The notes under the pieces were generated by a model. It was given only the letters and a program-made list of their open reading frames with translations, was not told the DNA's origin and made no database searches. From Lachnospiraceae bacterium (GTDB taxonomy: Bacteria; Bacillota; Clostridia; Lachnospirales; Lachnospiraceae), in the NCBI GenBank assembly GCA_030527645.1, contig JAUNAJ010000012.1:1-64000 (forward strand): a stretch of 64,000 bases of DNA, given 5' to 3'. Shown in pieces: positions 15,750-24,193 of this stretch. The translations under genes were made by a program, and so were the position numbers. Numbering within the stretch: the stretch's first letter is position 1; each line of letters begins with the position of its first letter.

Positions 15750-16334
15750 ATGGCTTGCCTGAAATGTAAACAGGAGAGAAACGCTGATACCAACGTTTTT
15801 TCCTTTCACGTATTGGAAGTGCAGACCTTGAGGATCCGTGATATGAGCGGAGAAAAAAGAGTACAGGCTCTGGGAAAATTTCAGGATTACGAAGTGTGCC
15901 GTCCCTGTGCGGAAGAGCAGCTGCATGCAGTTTGCTCTCCCGGAAAGTCTGTGCTCTCTCGTTGTGCCGTCTTCGGCGGGATTTTCCTTCTTGGAGTTTT
16001 TGTCAGTGTTCTGTTCCGCAGCGGAGCTGCACAGATTCGATTCTTCGGTGTGGCAGCAATGATCTGTGGTGCGCTGGGGATCTACGAGGCGATCCGAAAC
16101 GCAAGAAGACACCGCCTGGAATATCAGGCGATGTCTGATCAGGATGCATTGCAGGAGGCTGCCTGGGAGGTACTTCTTGCAAATGCTCCGAAGAAATCCG
16201 AGGATTCAGACCTCTCTTATATTCCGGTTGATAAGAGGACACTTGCAATGAAGAAGGGGGACCTGATGAATGTCTACGATCTTCTTCCCGAAATTGCAGT
16301 GAAGGCTTATGATCTCATCAGATCGGGAGATTGA
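15750..16334 (+). CDS. Unrecognised zinc-ribbon membrane protein, 194 residues
   Basis: The start MACLKCKQE gives one C-x2-C and VCRPCAEEQL (residues about 49-58) the second, making a probable zinc ribbon in the first 60 residues. Two hydrophobic segments follow (CAVFGGIFLLGVFVSVLF and IRFFGVAAMICGALGIYEA), with a cytoplasmic-looking helical C-terminus ending in VKAYDLIRSGD. A clear TGGAGG lies ahead of the ATG. I do not recognise a family. It lies between the transporter and the sensor kinase, and its last 17 bp overlap the end of the convergent kinase gene. A role with the malate system is possible by position only. Confidence 0.65.
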   Translation: MACLKCKQERNADTNVFSFHVLEVQTLRIRDMSGEKRVQALGKFQDYEVCRPCAEEQLHAVCSPGKSVLSRCAVFGGIFLLGVFVSVLFRSGAAQIRFFGVAAMICGALGIYEAIRNARRHRLEYQAMSDQDALQEAAWEVLLANAPKKSEDSDLSYIPVDKRTLAMKKGDLMNVYDLLPEIAVKAYDLIRSGD

Positions 16335-17910
16335 TCTCGACCGATGTTCCTTCTCCCGGTTCCGTTTCGATGTGAATACTTCCTTCGTATCGGTCTGTGA
16401 TCTCTTTCATCAGTGAAAAGCCGTTTCCGTGTCCTTCACCCTTGGTGGTTGCAGATCGATCGAAGATGTGTTCCAGAATCTCATCAGGAATTCCGCCGCC
16501 TGTGTCATCGCAGATAATGGTAGTATGCCCCTCTTCTGAATAGATTCCCAGTTCAATCTCCTTAACAGGATATTCCCTGCTGTTCAGTTCATCCATGGCA
16601 TTTTCCAGCAGATTTCCAACCAGTGTAACATAATAATCAGAGGGGAAATGCTGCTCCTTTTTGTAAAAGTAGGAGTCCTGCTTCAGCCGCAGGGTAATGC
16701 CCAGCTCGCTGGCACGGATCAGCTTTCCGATGAGAAGAGCTGCAAGGGTAGAACTCGGCACTCTGTGATGGATATCGCTGACAGCTTCTCCGGAAACCAG
16801 ACTGGTATTGATAATGTAATTTTTAGCCTGCTCGATCTCACCGATCTCCAGAGAACCCAGAATCACGTGCAGCTTGTTCATGAACTCATGATTCATGGCA
16901 CGGAGTGTATCCACCATGTACTTGGCACCGGTCAGTTCCTCTGCAAGATTGGTGACCTCGGTCTTGTTTCGGAATATGGATACCGCACCGATGATCTGAT
17001 CATTTCTTCGAATGGGGATTCTGGAGGAAATAATGTTTTTGTTGTTGATCACAAAGTTGATATTATGTTTTGCCCGGCCGGTTACAGCGGTTTTCGGCAG
17101 CTGTGTCTCGGGATAATATGAAACAAGAGGTGTTCCCTCTGTTTCGGTTTCCGGCGGGAGGTCCAGCATCTTCTTTGCAGACTGGTTCATCAGGATCACA
17201 TTGCCATCGGTGTTTATAGCAAATATTCCTTCATCCAGGGCATCCAGCACATCGGATCGTTCCACATACAGGTTTACAAAATCCTCCGGGTTGTGTCCCA
17301 GCAGCGTCGACTGGAGCTGATAACGGAAGGCCTCTGCTGTAATGCATCCAATAGCAAGCATCAGCAGAAGAAGCAGGACGAATGTCATGATAATCTGACT
17401 TCGTGACTGGAACAGACTGCTGTTCAGAACAGAAGCCATAACAAAGCCGATGATCGTGCCGTCACTGTCTGTTACGGCATGGAAGGCTCTGCGCTGCAGC
17501 CCGAGTGTTCCCGTTGCAATGGAGATATAGGGTTCGCCGTCAGAGAGAATGGCATCCTCATCACCTCCGATAAAGGTCATGCCGATCCGGTCGTCTGCTG
17601 TGTGGTACAGTCGTCTGCTGTTCGTGTCACAGATCACCAGTACATCCAGCTGTGTAAGAGTATCTGCAAAGGTATCCAGTACAGCAAGGGAGTCCGGATC
17701 CGGATCGCCTGAGAGGAGCAGCTGCTCTGTTACCGGCAGTGATGCAACGCCTGCTGCAGCCTCACTGATCATTCGATCCATATCCCTCTGTTTCATATTC
17801 AGTGTATAATAGAGGGTAACTCCTGTTGACAGGAAGGTGCTGATCAATATCGGCAGAAAGATATACAGATACAGTCTCACAGAGACGGATGGTTGTTTTT
17901 TTCTGGACAT
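16318..17910 (-). CDS. Sensor histidine kinase of the DcuS/CitA family
   Basis: The 530-residue protein has an N-terminal membrane segment (LYIFLPILISTFLS), an extracytoplasmic PAS-like sensor (residues about 35-165, with VLVICDTNSRRLYHTADDRI), a second membrane segment (IIMTFVLLLLLMLAIGC), and a cytoplasmic PAS (FAINTDGNVILMN). The SpoB-type phosphoacceptor helix follows, with His341 in MNHEFMNKLH, then an ATPase domain (NLLENAMDEL, DDTGGGIPDE, GHGNGFSLM). This layout is typical for citrate, malate and fumarate sensors. It probably signals to the regulator at 11881-12561. It is divergent from the second CCS transporter. Confidence 0.92.
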   Translation of the reverse strand: MSRKKQPSVSVRLYLYIFLPILISTFLSTGVTLYYTLNMKQRDMDRMISEAAAGVASLPVTEQLLLSGDPDPDSLAVLDTFADTLTQLDVLVICDTNSRRLYHTADDRIGMTFIGGDEDAILSDGEPYISIATGTLGLQRRAFHAVTDSDGTIIGFVMASVLNSSLFQSRSQIIMTFVLLLLLMLAIGCITAEAFRYQLQSTLLGHNPEDFVNLYVERSDVLDALDEGIFAINTDGNVILMNQSAKKMLDLPPETETEGTPLVSYYPETQLPKTAVTGRAKHNINFVINNKNIISSRIPIRRNDQIIGAVSIFRNKTEVTNLAEELTGAKYMVDTLRAMNHEFMNKLHVILGSLEIGEIEQAKNYIINTSLVSGEAVSDIHHRVPSSTLAALLIGKLIRASELGITLRLKQDSYFYKKEQHFPSDYYVTLVGNLLENAMDELNSREYPVKEIELGIYSEEGHTTIICDDTGGGIPDEILEHIFDRSATTKGEGHGNGFSLMKEITDRYEGSIHIETEPGEGTSVEINLPI

Positions 17911-17994
17911 AGGTACATCCTTTCCTATTATGGTGTCTGATTTGGGAAACGGTAATGTACTTATTGTATCTCAGAAAACAGGAGGAAACAATAT

Positions 17995-18021
17995 GGAACC
18001 AGGGGACGGTCCTGCTGTTCC
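17995..18021. repeat. REP-like palindrome copy
   Basis: The copy starts GGAACCAGGGGACGG and ends GTTCC, the same skeleton as the other family members. It lies about 30 bp upstream of the second CCS transporter start, inside its likely leader. Confidence 0.7.
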
Positions 18022-18053
18022 ATTCTCAATATCCAGGAAAGGTTTGATGTGTT

Positions 18054-19322
18054 ATGAAGGAAAAAACAACAATTTACGGTATTCCGATTCCTTATTATCT
18101 GATTTTATTTGCGGCGGTACTTATAGCCATGCGTATGGACTGCCTTCCGGGAGGCATGATCGGTGCTCTTCTGGTGCTGATGGTATTTGGAGGCCTGTTT
18201 AACCTCATTGGTGAACACCTTCCCATTGTGAGAAGCTATTTAGGAGGCGGTACCGTGGTCTGTATATTCGGAGCTGCTGCCTGTTCCTACTTTAACGTGT
18301 TTCCTTTTTCTGTAAAGGATACAGTAAACGCTTTCATTAATACTGCAGGCTTTTTGAATTTTTTTATAGCAGCAATCGTGGTTGGATCTATACTGAGTAT
18401 GGATAGAAATTTGCTGATTCACGCATCCTATCGCTTTTTGCCTGTGGCATTTGTATCTATAGCGGCTGCGCTGCTGGTGCTTGGAGGATGCGGGAGCTTG
18501 TTGGGATATGGGTTTAAGGACAGTATCCTGTTCATTGGCATTCCCATGATGAGCGGAGGTGTCGGGGCAGGTGTGATTCCACTGTCCGGCATGTATGCAG
18601 GTGCCATGCAGGTGGATTCGGCAGTGATCATGTCCAGACTGGTGCCGGCTTCTACCTTGGGAAATGTGGGTGCGATTCTTATGGCTGCTCTTCTGGCAAA
18701 GGCAGGGGATAAGTGGCCAAAGTTATCCGGGAACGGAGCCCTCATGAGAAATCTGGAACAGATGGAGGTGACAGAGAAGAATACACAGTGGGATATCCAG
18801 CTGATGGGGCTTGGAATGCTGCTTTCCTTTGTGTATTTTCTGGCAGGAAATGTCCTTAATCGGCTGGTTCCGTCGATCCATTCCTTTGCATGGATGATCC
18901 TTCTGACAGGAATCACCAAAGCAGCAGGGATCGTTCCGGAAACCTTTGAGCATGCATCGTGGCAGTGGAGCAGGTTTATGCTGAAGAACTGGACGAATGC
19001 GGTGCTGATCGGAATCGGGATCTCCCTGATTGATCTTGAGGCCGTGATGCAGGCACTGACTCTGCAGTATCTAATTCTGATACTGGTGCCTGTTGTAACT
19101 GTTTCAGTGGTTGCTGCGATCGGAGGATGGCTGGTTGGTTTTTATCCGGTGGAATCAGCTGTTACGGCAGGACTCTGTACCACGAATATGGGCGGCACCG
19201 GAAACATTGCAGTGCTTTCCTCCGCAAAGCGGATGGGGCTTCTTCCGTTTGCTCAGCTGTGTACAAGAATCTGCGGATCCGTGGTACTGGTGGCAGCGAG
19301 CATTCTTGTTAAAGTCTGGTAA
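18054..19322 (+). CDS. Second 2-hydroxycarboxylate transporter (CCS family)
   Basis: The 422-residue membrane protein parallels the transporter at 14119-15510, with GGVGAGVIPLSGMYAGAM in the middle and FYPVESAVTAGLC, NMGGTGNIAVLSSA near the end. It is about 40 residues shorter, mainly at the N-terminus and a cytoplasmic loop. Both copies keep the GG-x-G hairpin motifs needed for substrate and sodium binding. Divergence between the copies suggests different substrates or uptake versus exchange. AGGAAAGG precedes the ATG. It is divergent from the sensor kinase gene and ends at a bidirectional terminator. Confidence 0.88.
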   Translation: MKEKTTIYGIPIPYYLILFAAVLIAMRMDCLPGGMIGALLVLMVFGGLFNLIGEHLPIVRSYLGGGTVVCIFGAAACSYFNVFPFSVKDTVNAFINTAGFLNFFIAAIVVGSILSMDRNLLIHASYRFLPVAFVSIAAALLVLGGCGSLLGYGFKDSILFIGIPMMSGGVGAGVIPLSGMYAGAMQVDSAVIMSRLVPASTLGNVGAILMAALLAKAGDKWPKLSGNGALMRNLEQMEVTEKNTQWDIQLMGLGMLLSFVYFLAGNVLNRLVPSIHSFAWMILLTGITKAAGIVPETFEHASWQWSRFMLKNWTNAVLIGIGISLIDLEAVMQALTLQYLILILVPVVTVSVVAAIGGWLVGFYPVESAVTAGLCTTNMGGTGNIAVLSSAKRMGLLPFAQLCTRICGSVVLVAASILVKVW

Positions 19323-19388
19323 AGACTTTTAATATTGCGGTGGGAATAATACCCATCGGATCAAATTCATGAATATTTAGCTGCAAAA

Positions 19389-19430
19389 GAACACCCTGAA
19401 GAGATATGAAACTCTTCAGGGTGTTCTTTT
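19389..19430. terminator. Bidirectional terminator between convergent genes
   Basis: A 15-bp perfect stem (GAACACCCTGAAGAG at 19389-19403 with CTCTTCAGGGTGTTC at 19412-19426) has an 8-nt loop. TTTT follows on the + strand and TTTTG on the - strand, so it can serve both the transporter and the permease. Confidence 0.88.
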
Positions 19431-19459
19431 GTTCGGCTGCATGTCATATCAGCACAGTT

Positions 19460-20833
19460 CTACATAACAATATATTTTACAATAAACAGCAGACTTAATA
19501 TCACCAGCATAGGGTTGACTACTTTCTTATTGCCTGTAACTGCATTCAGAATCGTATAGGTGAGTACTCCCGCTGCGATGCCGTCAGACACACTGTAGGA
19601 GAGGATCATGATCATGATGCAGAAGAATGCAGGTACTCCTTCCGTAATATCCTTCAGGTTCAGATCCAGTACATCACTCATCATCAGGAAGCCTACGTAG
19701 ATCAGGGCAGGTGCTGTTGCGAAGGATGGAACAGCAGTGAAGATGGGTGCAAAAACGATGCTGACCAGGAAGAGGATTCCGGTGGTTACCGCAGTGAGTC
19801 CCGTACGTCCGCCTGCTGCAATTCCTGCTGCACTTTCTGCAAAGGTTGTAGTGGTAGAGGTTCCAAGTACCGCTCCTGTGCAGGTGGCAATGGCATCGGA
19901 AAGAAGTGCCCCCCTGGAATTCAGAAGATTTCCGTTTTTGTCTGTGTGCCCGGTATGACCGGCAAGACCCACAAGACAGCCCATGGTATCAAAAAGATCC
20001 ATGTAAAGCAGGGCAAAAACCACGACCACTACGTCGAGGATCTTCAGATCAATACCGCCAAGATCAAAGCAGGCTCCGAAGTTTGTGCCAAGGGAGGCGA
20101 AGCTGAAGCCGGAAAAGCTTGGAATCAGTGAATAGAAGCCCTCCTCTGGAGTTACCGCATAGATCCCTGTCAGCTGACACAGGATCCCGAGTCCCCAGGT
20201 GGCAAGCATTCCGATCAGTACGGCTCCCCGAACCCGGTGATATGCAAGAGTACAGATCACAAGAAAACCGACCAGACAGAGAATGGCAGTGATGCCGGTG
20301 GTGTGGATACTGCCGTGAAAGTTTACCAGAGTGACCAGTGTGCTGTCACTGTTTACAATGATATTGGCACCCTGCAATCCGATAAATGCAATAAACAGTC
20401 CGATTCCTGCGGAAATGGCCCGTTTCAGAGATAGTGGAATGCTGTCAGCCAGAACGGTTCGGAAGCCTGTAAGGGTCAGGATGATGAAGATCACTCCTTC
20501 AATGAATACAGCAAACAGAGCGAACCTGTAGCTGTAGCCCATGGAGCCGCAGATGGTATAAGCGAAGTATGCATTCAGACCAAGACCCGGCGCAAGGGCA
20601 AATGGATAATTGGTGAGGAAGCCCATGATCAGACAGCCGATACAGGCGGCAAGAGCAGTGGCCCCCATAACTGCCCCCGGTTCCATTCCGGCAGCAGAGA
20701 GGATGCTGGGGTTCACTGCAAGGATATAAGCCATCGCCATGAAGGTTGTGACACCCGCAAGCAGTTCCTTTCCGACAGTTGTGTTGTTTTCTTTCAGCTT
20801 GAATACACGTTCAAGCAGTCCCTTGTTGTTCAT
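19460..20833 (-). CDS. NCS2 family permease (AzgA/PbuG-like purine transporter)
   Basis: The 457-residue membrane protein begins with the family opening VFKLKENNTTVGKELLAGVT, then TFMAMAYILAVNPSIL, ALAPGLGLNAYFAYT, the motif LLYMDLFDTMGCLVGLA and TSTTTTFAESAAGIAAGGRT. These are AzgA-type guanine/hypoxanthine/adenine permease signatures. The ATG at 20833 follows AGGAGGG; an upstream in-frame start lacks a site. The leader contains a cobalamin riboswitch and a terminator rather than the purine riboswitch often found on such genes, so the transporter should be expressed when cobalamin is scarce. Confidence 0.9.
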   Translation of the reverse strand: MNNKGLLERVFKLKENNTTVGKELLAGVTTFMAMAYILAVNPSILSAAGMEPGAVMGATALAACIGCLIMGFLTNYPFALAPGLGLNAYFAYTICGSMGYSYRFALFAVFIEGVIFIILTLTGFRTVLADSIPLSLKRAISAGIGLFIAFIGLQGANIIVNSDSTLVTLVNFHGSIHTTGITAILCLVGFLVICTLAYHRVRGAVLIGMLATWGLGILCQLTGIYAVTPEEGFYSLIPSFSGFSFASLGTNFGACFDLGGIDLKILDVVVVVFALLYMDLFDTMGCLVGLAGHTGHTDKNGNLLNSRGALLSDAIATCTGAVLGTSTTTTFAESAAGIAAGGRTGLTAVTTGILFLVSIVFAPIFTAVPSFATAPALIYVGFLMMSDVLDLNLKDITEGVPAFFCIMIMILSYSVSDGIAAGVLTYTILNAVTGNKKVVNPMLVILSLLFIVKYIVM

Positions 20834-20893
20834 ATGTGCCCTCCTATGAAATGAGATTTTTGTAACAATGCAGAGCAAGCCGCTGCTTTATCA

Positions 20894-20950
20894 CAAAAGA
20901 AAATACGCCCGAAGAAATACACTTTTGCATCATGTATTTTTCTGCGTATT
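20894..20950 (-). terminator. Intrinsic terminator of the cobalamin riboswitch
   Basis: On the - strand AATACGC (from 20950) pairs with GCGTATT (to 20902), with an inner GAAAAATAC/GTATTTC-type pairing, and is followed by TTCTTTTG. It lies between the riboswitch B12 box and the permease start, as expected for the expression platform. Confidence 0.75.
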
Positions 20951-20961
20951 GCGTTGGTTCT

Positions 20962-21118
20962 GTTCAGCTGGTGTTCTGACTTAAGTATCAACATCCTGCT
21001 TCGCCTTCCCGGAAAATTCTTCCAGTGACATCATGAAGCGGACTCCTCTAATACAGCATTGGCGGTGTACAGGATTCGCACCTGTTTTCCTTTAAATCCC
21101 TGAGGATACTGACAAAAC
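20962..21118 (-). ncRNA. Cobalamin riboswitch
   Basis: Read on the - strand the conserved core appears in order: TTTAAAGGAAAACAGGTGCG, AATCCTGTACACCGCC, GTCACTGG, CCGGGAAGGCG and the B12 box AAGTCAGAACACCAGCTG (box at 20970-20981). This order and spacing match the adenosylcobalamin-type riboswitch (Rfam Cobalamin family). It is located about 140 nt upstream of the NCS2 permease start, on the same strand, with a terminator in between, so it should switch transcription off when cobalamin is bound. Confidence 0.9.
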
Positions 21119-21185
21119 GAATATTAATTTTTTAACAGTTTATCAAACAATACGGGAAAATGCAAGGCAGCCGCAGCAACTTGGC

Positions 21186-21210
21186 GTTACAGGTTCCCGG
21201 TGAACAGTAA
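21186..21210. repeat. Small copy of the GTTAC-TGTTCAC palindrome family
   Basis: GTTACAGGTTCCCGGTGAAC is followed by AGTAAT, giving an imperfect inverted repeat. It lies between the divergent riboswitch and the amino-acid transporter promoter. Confidence 0.5.
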
Positions 21211-21245
21211 TGAGAACACGACACGGAATACTGTCCGTGAACAAC

Positions 21246-21274
21246 TTGACTTCATTGCGGTAAACTGATACTAT
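21246..21274 (+). promoter_or_regulatory. Promoter of the amino-acid ABC transporter
   Basis: TTGACT (21246-21251), a 17-nt spacer and TACTAT (21269-21274) form a good sigma-A promoter about 160 nt upstream of the binding-protein gene. Confidence 0.65.
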
Positions 21275-21346
21275 GTTATCGTGCTCGTGTATGCGGGCAT
21301 TTATTTGAAAGATTGTAACAATTCAGAGCATGCAGAAGAAATAGTA

Positions 21347-21374
21347 TTACTGTTAGTTCACCCCGTGAACTGTA
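21347..21374. repeat. Small copy of the GTTAC-TGTTCAC palindrome family in a leader
   Basis: TTACTGTTAGTTCAC and GTGAACTGTAA form an inverted repeat around CCCC. It lies in the untranslated leader of the binding-protein gene, so it will fold in the mRNA. Confidence 0.6.
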
Positions 21375-21437
21375 AAAAAGTCTGCATCCTGTTCTGATGA
21401 GTTACCGGATAGTACAATATGAAGGAGAACAGTTACT

Positions 21438-22304
21438 ATGAAAAGAAAAGTGTTAGCAATGATGTTGATCGGTGCAATGGCAGCATCCATGGCAGCCTGC
21501 GGAAGCAGCAGCGAGACTGCAGAGTCATCTGCAGCAGCATCCGCAGCAGCTGAGGAAACAGAGGCGGCTTCTGAAGCAGCTGAAGAGACAGAAGCAGCTG
21601 AGTCCGAAGTGGAGGCTATTAAGGCAAAGGGTGAGCTGGTTGTCGGTATCACTGATTTTGAGCCGATGGATTACAAGGATGCCGATGGCAACTGGATCGG
21701 ATTCGATGCGGATCTGGCAAATGCATTCGGAGAGAGCCTTGGAGTGACCGTAACCTTCCAGGAAATTGACTGGGATAACAAGATCCTTGAGCTGGACGGC
21801 GGTGTCATTGATTGTGTATGGAATGGAATGACTCTTACCGATGAGGTAAAGTCCGCTATGGAAACAACCGAAGCATATCTGAACAACTCACAGATCGTTG
21901 TAGTAAAGGCAGATGTGGCTGATCAGTATCAGGATGTTGAGAGTCTGAAGGATCTGAACTTTGCGGTTGAGGCAGGTTCAGCAGGTGAGGAAGAGGCTGT
22001 TAACAATGAGCTGAACTATACCGGTGTGCAGAATCAGGCAGCGGCGCTGATGGAGATCGCTTCCGGAACAGCCGATGCAGCAATCATCGATTCTCTGATG
22101 GCTGCAGCAATGGTTGGTGAGGGAACAAGCTACGAGGATCTTACCTACACAGTTGCACTGAGCGATGAGGAGTATGGTGTAGGATGCCGTAAAGGTTCTG
22201 ATCTGGCTGCAGCTCTGAATGATTTCTTCCAGGCAAGCGCTGAAGACGGAACAATGGATCAGATTGCCGAGACATATGGAGTACAGGCAGCTCTGATCAA
22301 ATAA
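21438..22304 (+). CDS. Amino-acid ABC transporter substrate-binding lipoprotein
   Basis: A lipoprotein signal (MKRKVLAMMLIGAMAASMAA, then Cys21) is followed by an Ala/Glu/Ser-rich tether of about 40 residues and a periplasmic-binding-protein type 2 domain (ELVVGITDFEPMDYKDADGN, IGFDADLANAFGE, GTADAAIIDSLMA). The domain belongs to the polar amino-acid group (SBP family 3). Ligand specificity cannot be read. GAAGGAGA precedes the ATG. A terminator-like hairpin after the gene would let this protein be made in excess over the permease and ATPase. Confidence 0.92.
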   Translation: MKRKVLAMMLIGAMAASMAACGSSSETAESSAAASAAAEETEAASEAAEETEAAESEVEAIKAKGELVVGITDFEPMDYKDADGNWIGFDADLANAFGESLGVTVTFQEIDWDNKILELDGGVIDCVWNGMTLTDEVKSAMETTEAYLNNSQIVVVKADVADQYQDVESLKDLNFAVEAGSAGEEEAVNNELNYTGVQNQAAALMEIASGTADAAIIDSLMAAAMVGEGTSYEDLTYTVALSDEEYGVGCRKGSDLAAALNDFFQASAEDGTMDQIAETYGVQAALIK

Positions 22305-22394
22305 TCGGTCTGTTTCGGAAGGAAGCCTGCTATGCATGAAAGCCTGTTGTGCAGTTTTCATGCATCATGCGATGAACTGACAGAAAGTAAAAAC

Positions 22395-22434
22395 GAATCG
22401 TGAGGAATTCGCCGGAGTTTCTCACGATTCTTTT
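22395..22434 (+). terminator. Attenuating hairpin between binding protein and permease
   Basis: GAATCGTGAG (22395-22404) pairs with CTCACGATTC (22421-22430), followed by TTTT. It lies inside the operon and probably gives partial termination or protects the upstream mRNA. Confidence 0.7.
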
Positions 22435-22478
22435 GCCGCTGATTCCTTTATTAATTACAACTACAGGTAGGAAAAACT

Positions 22479-23165
22479 ATGGAACTGTTTCTTGAGCAGC
22501 TTCCGATCGTTCTGAAATCACTGAATGTCGGATTTCTGCAGACATTGAAATTATTCGCGGTTACCCTGATCGGTGCTCTGCCCCTGGGACTGCTGATTTC
22601 TTTTGGTACAATGTCCCGGCTTGCACCGGTAAAAACACTGTTTAAGATCATTATCTGGATCGTCAGAGGAACACCGCTGATGATTCAGCTGCTGATCATA
22701 TTCTATTTCCCGGGTCTCGTGCTGGGAAACCCCATTTGGGGCGGCGGTGAGAGCGGACGATTTGCCGCTGCCGCTGTTGCATTTATTTTCAACTATGCAT
22801 GTTATTTTTCTGAAATCTTCAGAGGAGGAATTCAGAGCATTCCCATTGGACAGGATGAGGCAGGACTGGTTCTCGGTATGACGAAAACACAGATCTTTTT
22901 CCGTGTGAAGCTGCTTCAGATGATCAAGAGAATTCTTCCCCCTGTCTCCAATGAGATCCTCACCCTTGTAAAGGATACTTCTCTTGCCAGGATCATTGCC
23001 CTGCAGGAGGTGATCTGGGCAGGCCAGTCCTTTATGAAGGGATCCCAGGGAATCTCGGGAGCAATCTGGCCAATGTTCTTTACTGCATTCTATTACCTGG
23101 TCTTCAACGGTATCCTGACGGTGCTGCTGGGAAGGCTTGAGCGAAAGATGGAATTCTTCAGATAA
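22479..23165 (+). CDS. Amino-acid ABC transporter permease
   Basis: The 228-residue membrane protein has the His/Glu/Arg permease family segments KTLFKIIIWIVRGTPLMIQL, the EAA-type loop GQDEAGLVLGMTKTQIFFRV and ISGAIWPMFFTAFYYL. Five hydrophobic spans are visible. It would form the channel, probably as a homodimer, since only one permease gene is present. TAGGAAA lies ahead of the ATG and the ATPase gene follows after 17 nt. Confidence 0.92.
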   Translation: MELFLEQLPIVLKSLNVGFLQTLKLFAVTLIGALPLGLLISFGTMSRLAPVKTLFKIIIWIVRGTPLMIQLLIIFYFPGLVLGNPIWGGGESGRFAAAAVAFIFNYACYFSEIFRGGIQSIPIGQDEAGLVLGMTKTQIFFRVKLLQMIKRILPPVSNEILTLVKDTSLARIIALQEVIWAGQSFMKGSQGISGAIWPMFFTAFYYLVFNGILTVLLGRLERKMEFFR

Positions 23166-23182
23166 CGAAGGGAGGATATAGT

Positions 23183-23968
23183 ATGGCTGTATTGGAAGTT
23201 GAGCATATCTGTAAATCCTTCGGACACACCGAGGTTCTGAAGGATATCAGTTTTTCATTGGAAAAGAGTCAGGTGCTTTCTATTATCGGCTCTTCAGGAA
23301 GCGGAAAGACAACGCTTCTTCGCTGCCTGAATTTTCTTGAAACTCCGGATTCCGGAGTGATCAAGGTAAACGGTAATACCCTCTTTGACGGGGGAAATGC
23401 CAACACAAAGCAGGAGGCAGCGATTCGGGAGAACAGGCTGCATTTCGGAATGGTGTTCCAGTCCTTCAATCTGTTTCCCCAGTATACCGCCCTGGGCAAT
23501 GTCATGCTGGCAAGAGAGCTGCAGGCAAAAAAACGCCCGGATTATAAAGCAAATAAAAAACAGATCCGTGCCGAGATCCAGCAGGAGGCGGAGGCACTCC
23601 TTGAGCAGATGGGTCTGAAGGATCGTATGTACAATTACCCTCATCAGCTCTCAGGCGGGCAGTGTCAGCGGGTAGCGATTGCAAGAGCGTTGGCACTGAA
23701 GCCGGATATCCTGTGCTTTGACGAGCCTACATCCGCTCTTGATCCGGAGCTGACCGGAGAGGTGCTGAAGGTCATCAAGGGACTGGCAGATCAGAAGATG
23801 ACTATGATCATCGTTACCCATGAAATGGCATTTGCAAGGGACGTATCCAATCATGTGATCTTCATGGACAACGGTTATATTCTTGAACAGGGAGAGTCCA
23901 GAGCGCTGTTTGAAAATCCCAAAGAGGAGAGAACAAGACAGTTCCTGACACGGTTCAAGGAAAACTGA
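23183..23968 (+). CDS. Amino-acid ABC transporter ATP-binding protein
   Basis: The 261-residue ATPase has Walker A GSSGSGKTTLL, Q-loop VFQSFNLFPQYTAL, signature LSGGQCQRVAIARAL, Walker B ILCFDEPTSALDPEL and the H-loop IVTHEMAFARD. The FNLFPQYT stretch is typical of the GlnQ/HisP group. GGGAGG precedes the ATG. With the two upstream genes it completes an importer. Confidence 0.95.
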   Translation: MAVLEVEHICKSFGHTEVLKDISFSLEKSQVLSIIGSSGSGKTTLLRCLNFLETPDSGVIKVNGNTLFDGGNANTKQEAAIRENRLHFGMVFQSFNLFPQYTALGNVMLARELQAKKRPDYKANKKQIRAEIQQEAEALLEQMGLKDRMYNYPHQLSGGQCQRVAIARALALKPDILCFDEPTSALDPELTGEVLKVIKGLADQKMTMIIVTHEMAFARDVSNHVIFMDNGYILEQGESRALFENPKEERTRQFLTRFKEN

Positions 23969-24015
23969 TCACGAATCGGGATGCTGAAACGCAAATCAGA
24001 TAATAAGAAAACAGG

Positions 24016-24052
24016 AAAAATGCTGCCGGGTGTGACTCGGCGGCATTTTTTG
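24016..24052 (+). terminator. Terminator of the amino-acid transporter operon
   Basis: AAAAATGCTGCCG pairs with CGGCGGCATTTTT around a short loop, and the 3' arm ends in a run of T. Confidence 0.8.
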
Positions 24053-24193
24053 GAAATTACTGTTTCTTATCGTTTGGATTTGCGGTATACTTTATTGTGA
24101 TAGACTGTAAAAATCCCGGATTGCGGCTGTGAAGGTGCTATAAAAATATGGCAGGTCGGATCCCATTGTAGAACCAGAAGGAGCAACAGATTT

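Noticed and set aside
20962-21118. Purine riboswitch for the permease
   Set aside because: No purine-riboswitch core is present; the conserved blocks match the cobalamin class instead.
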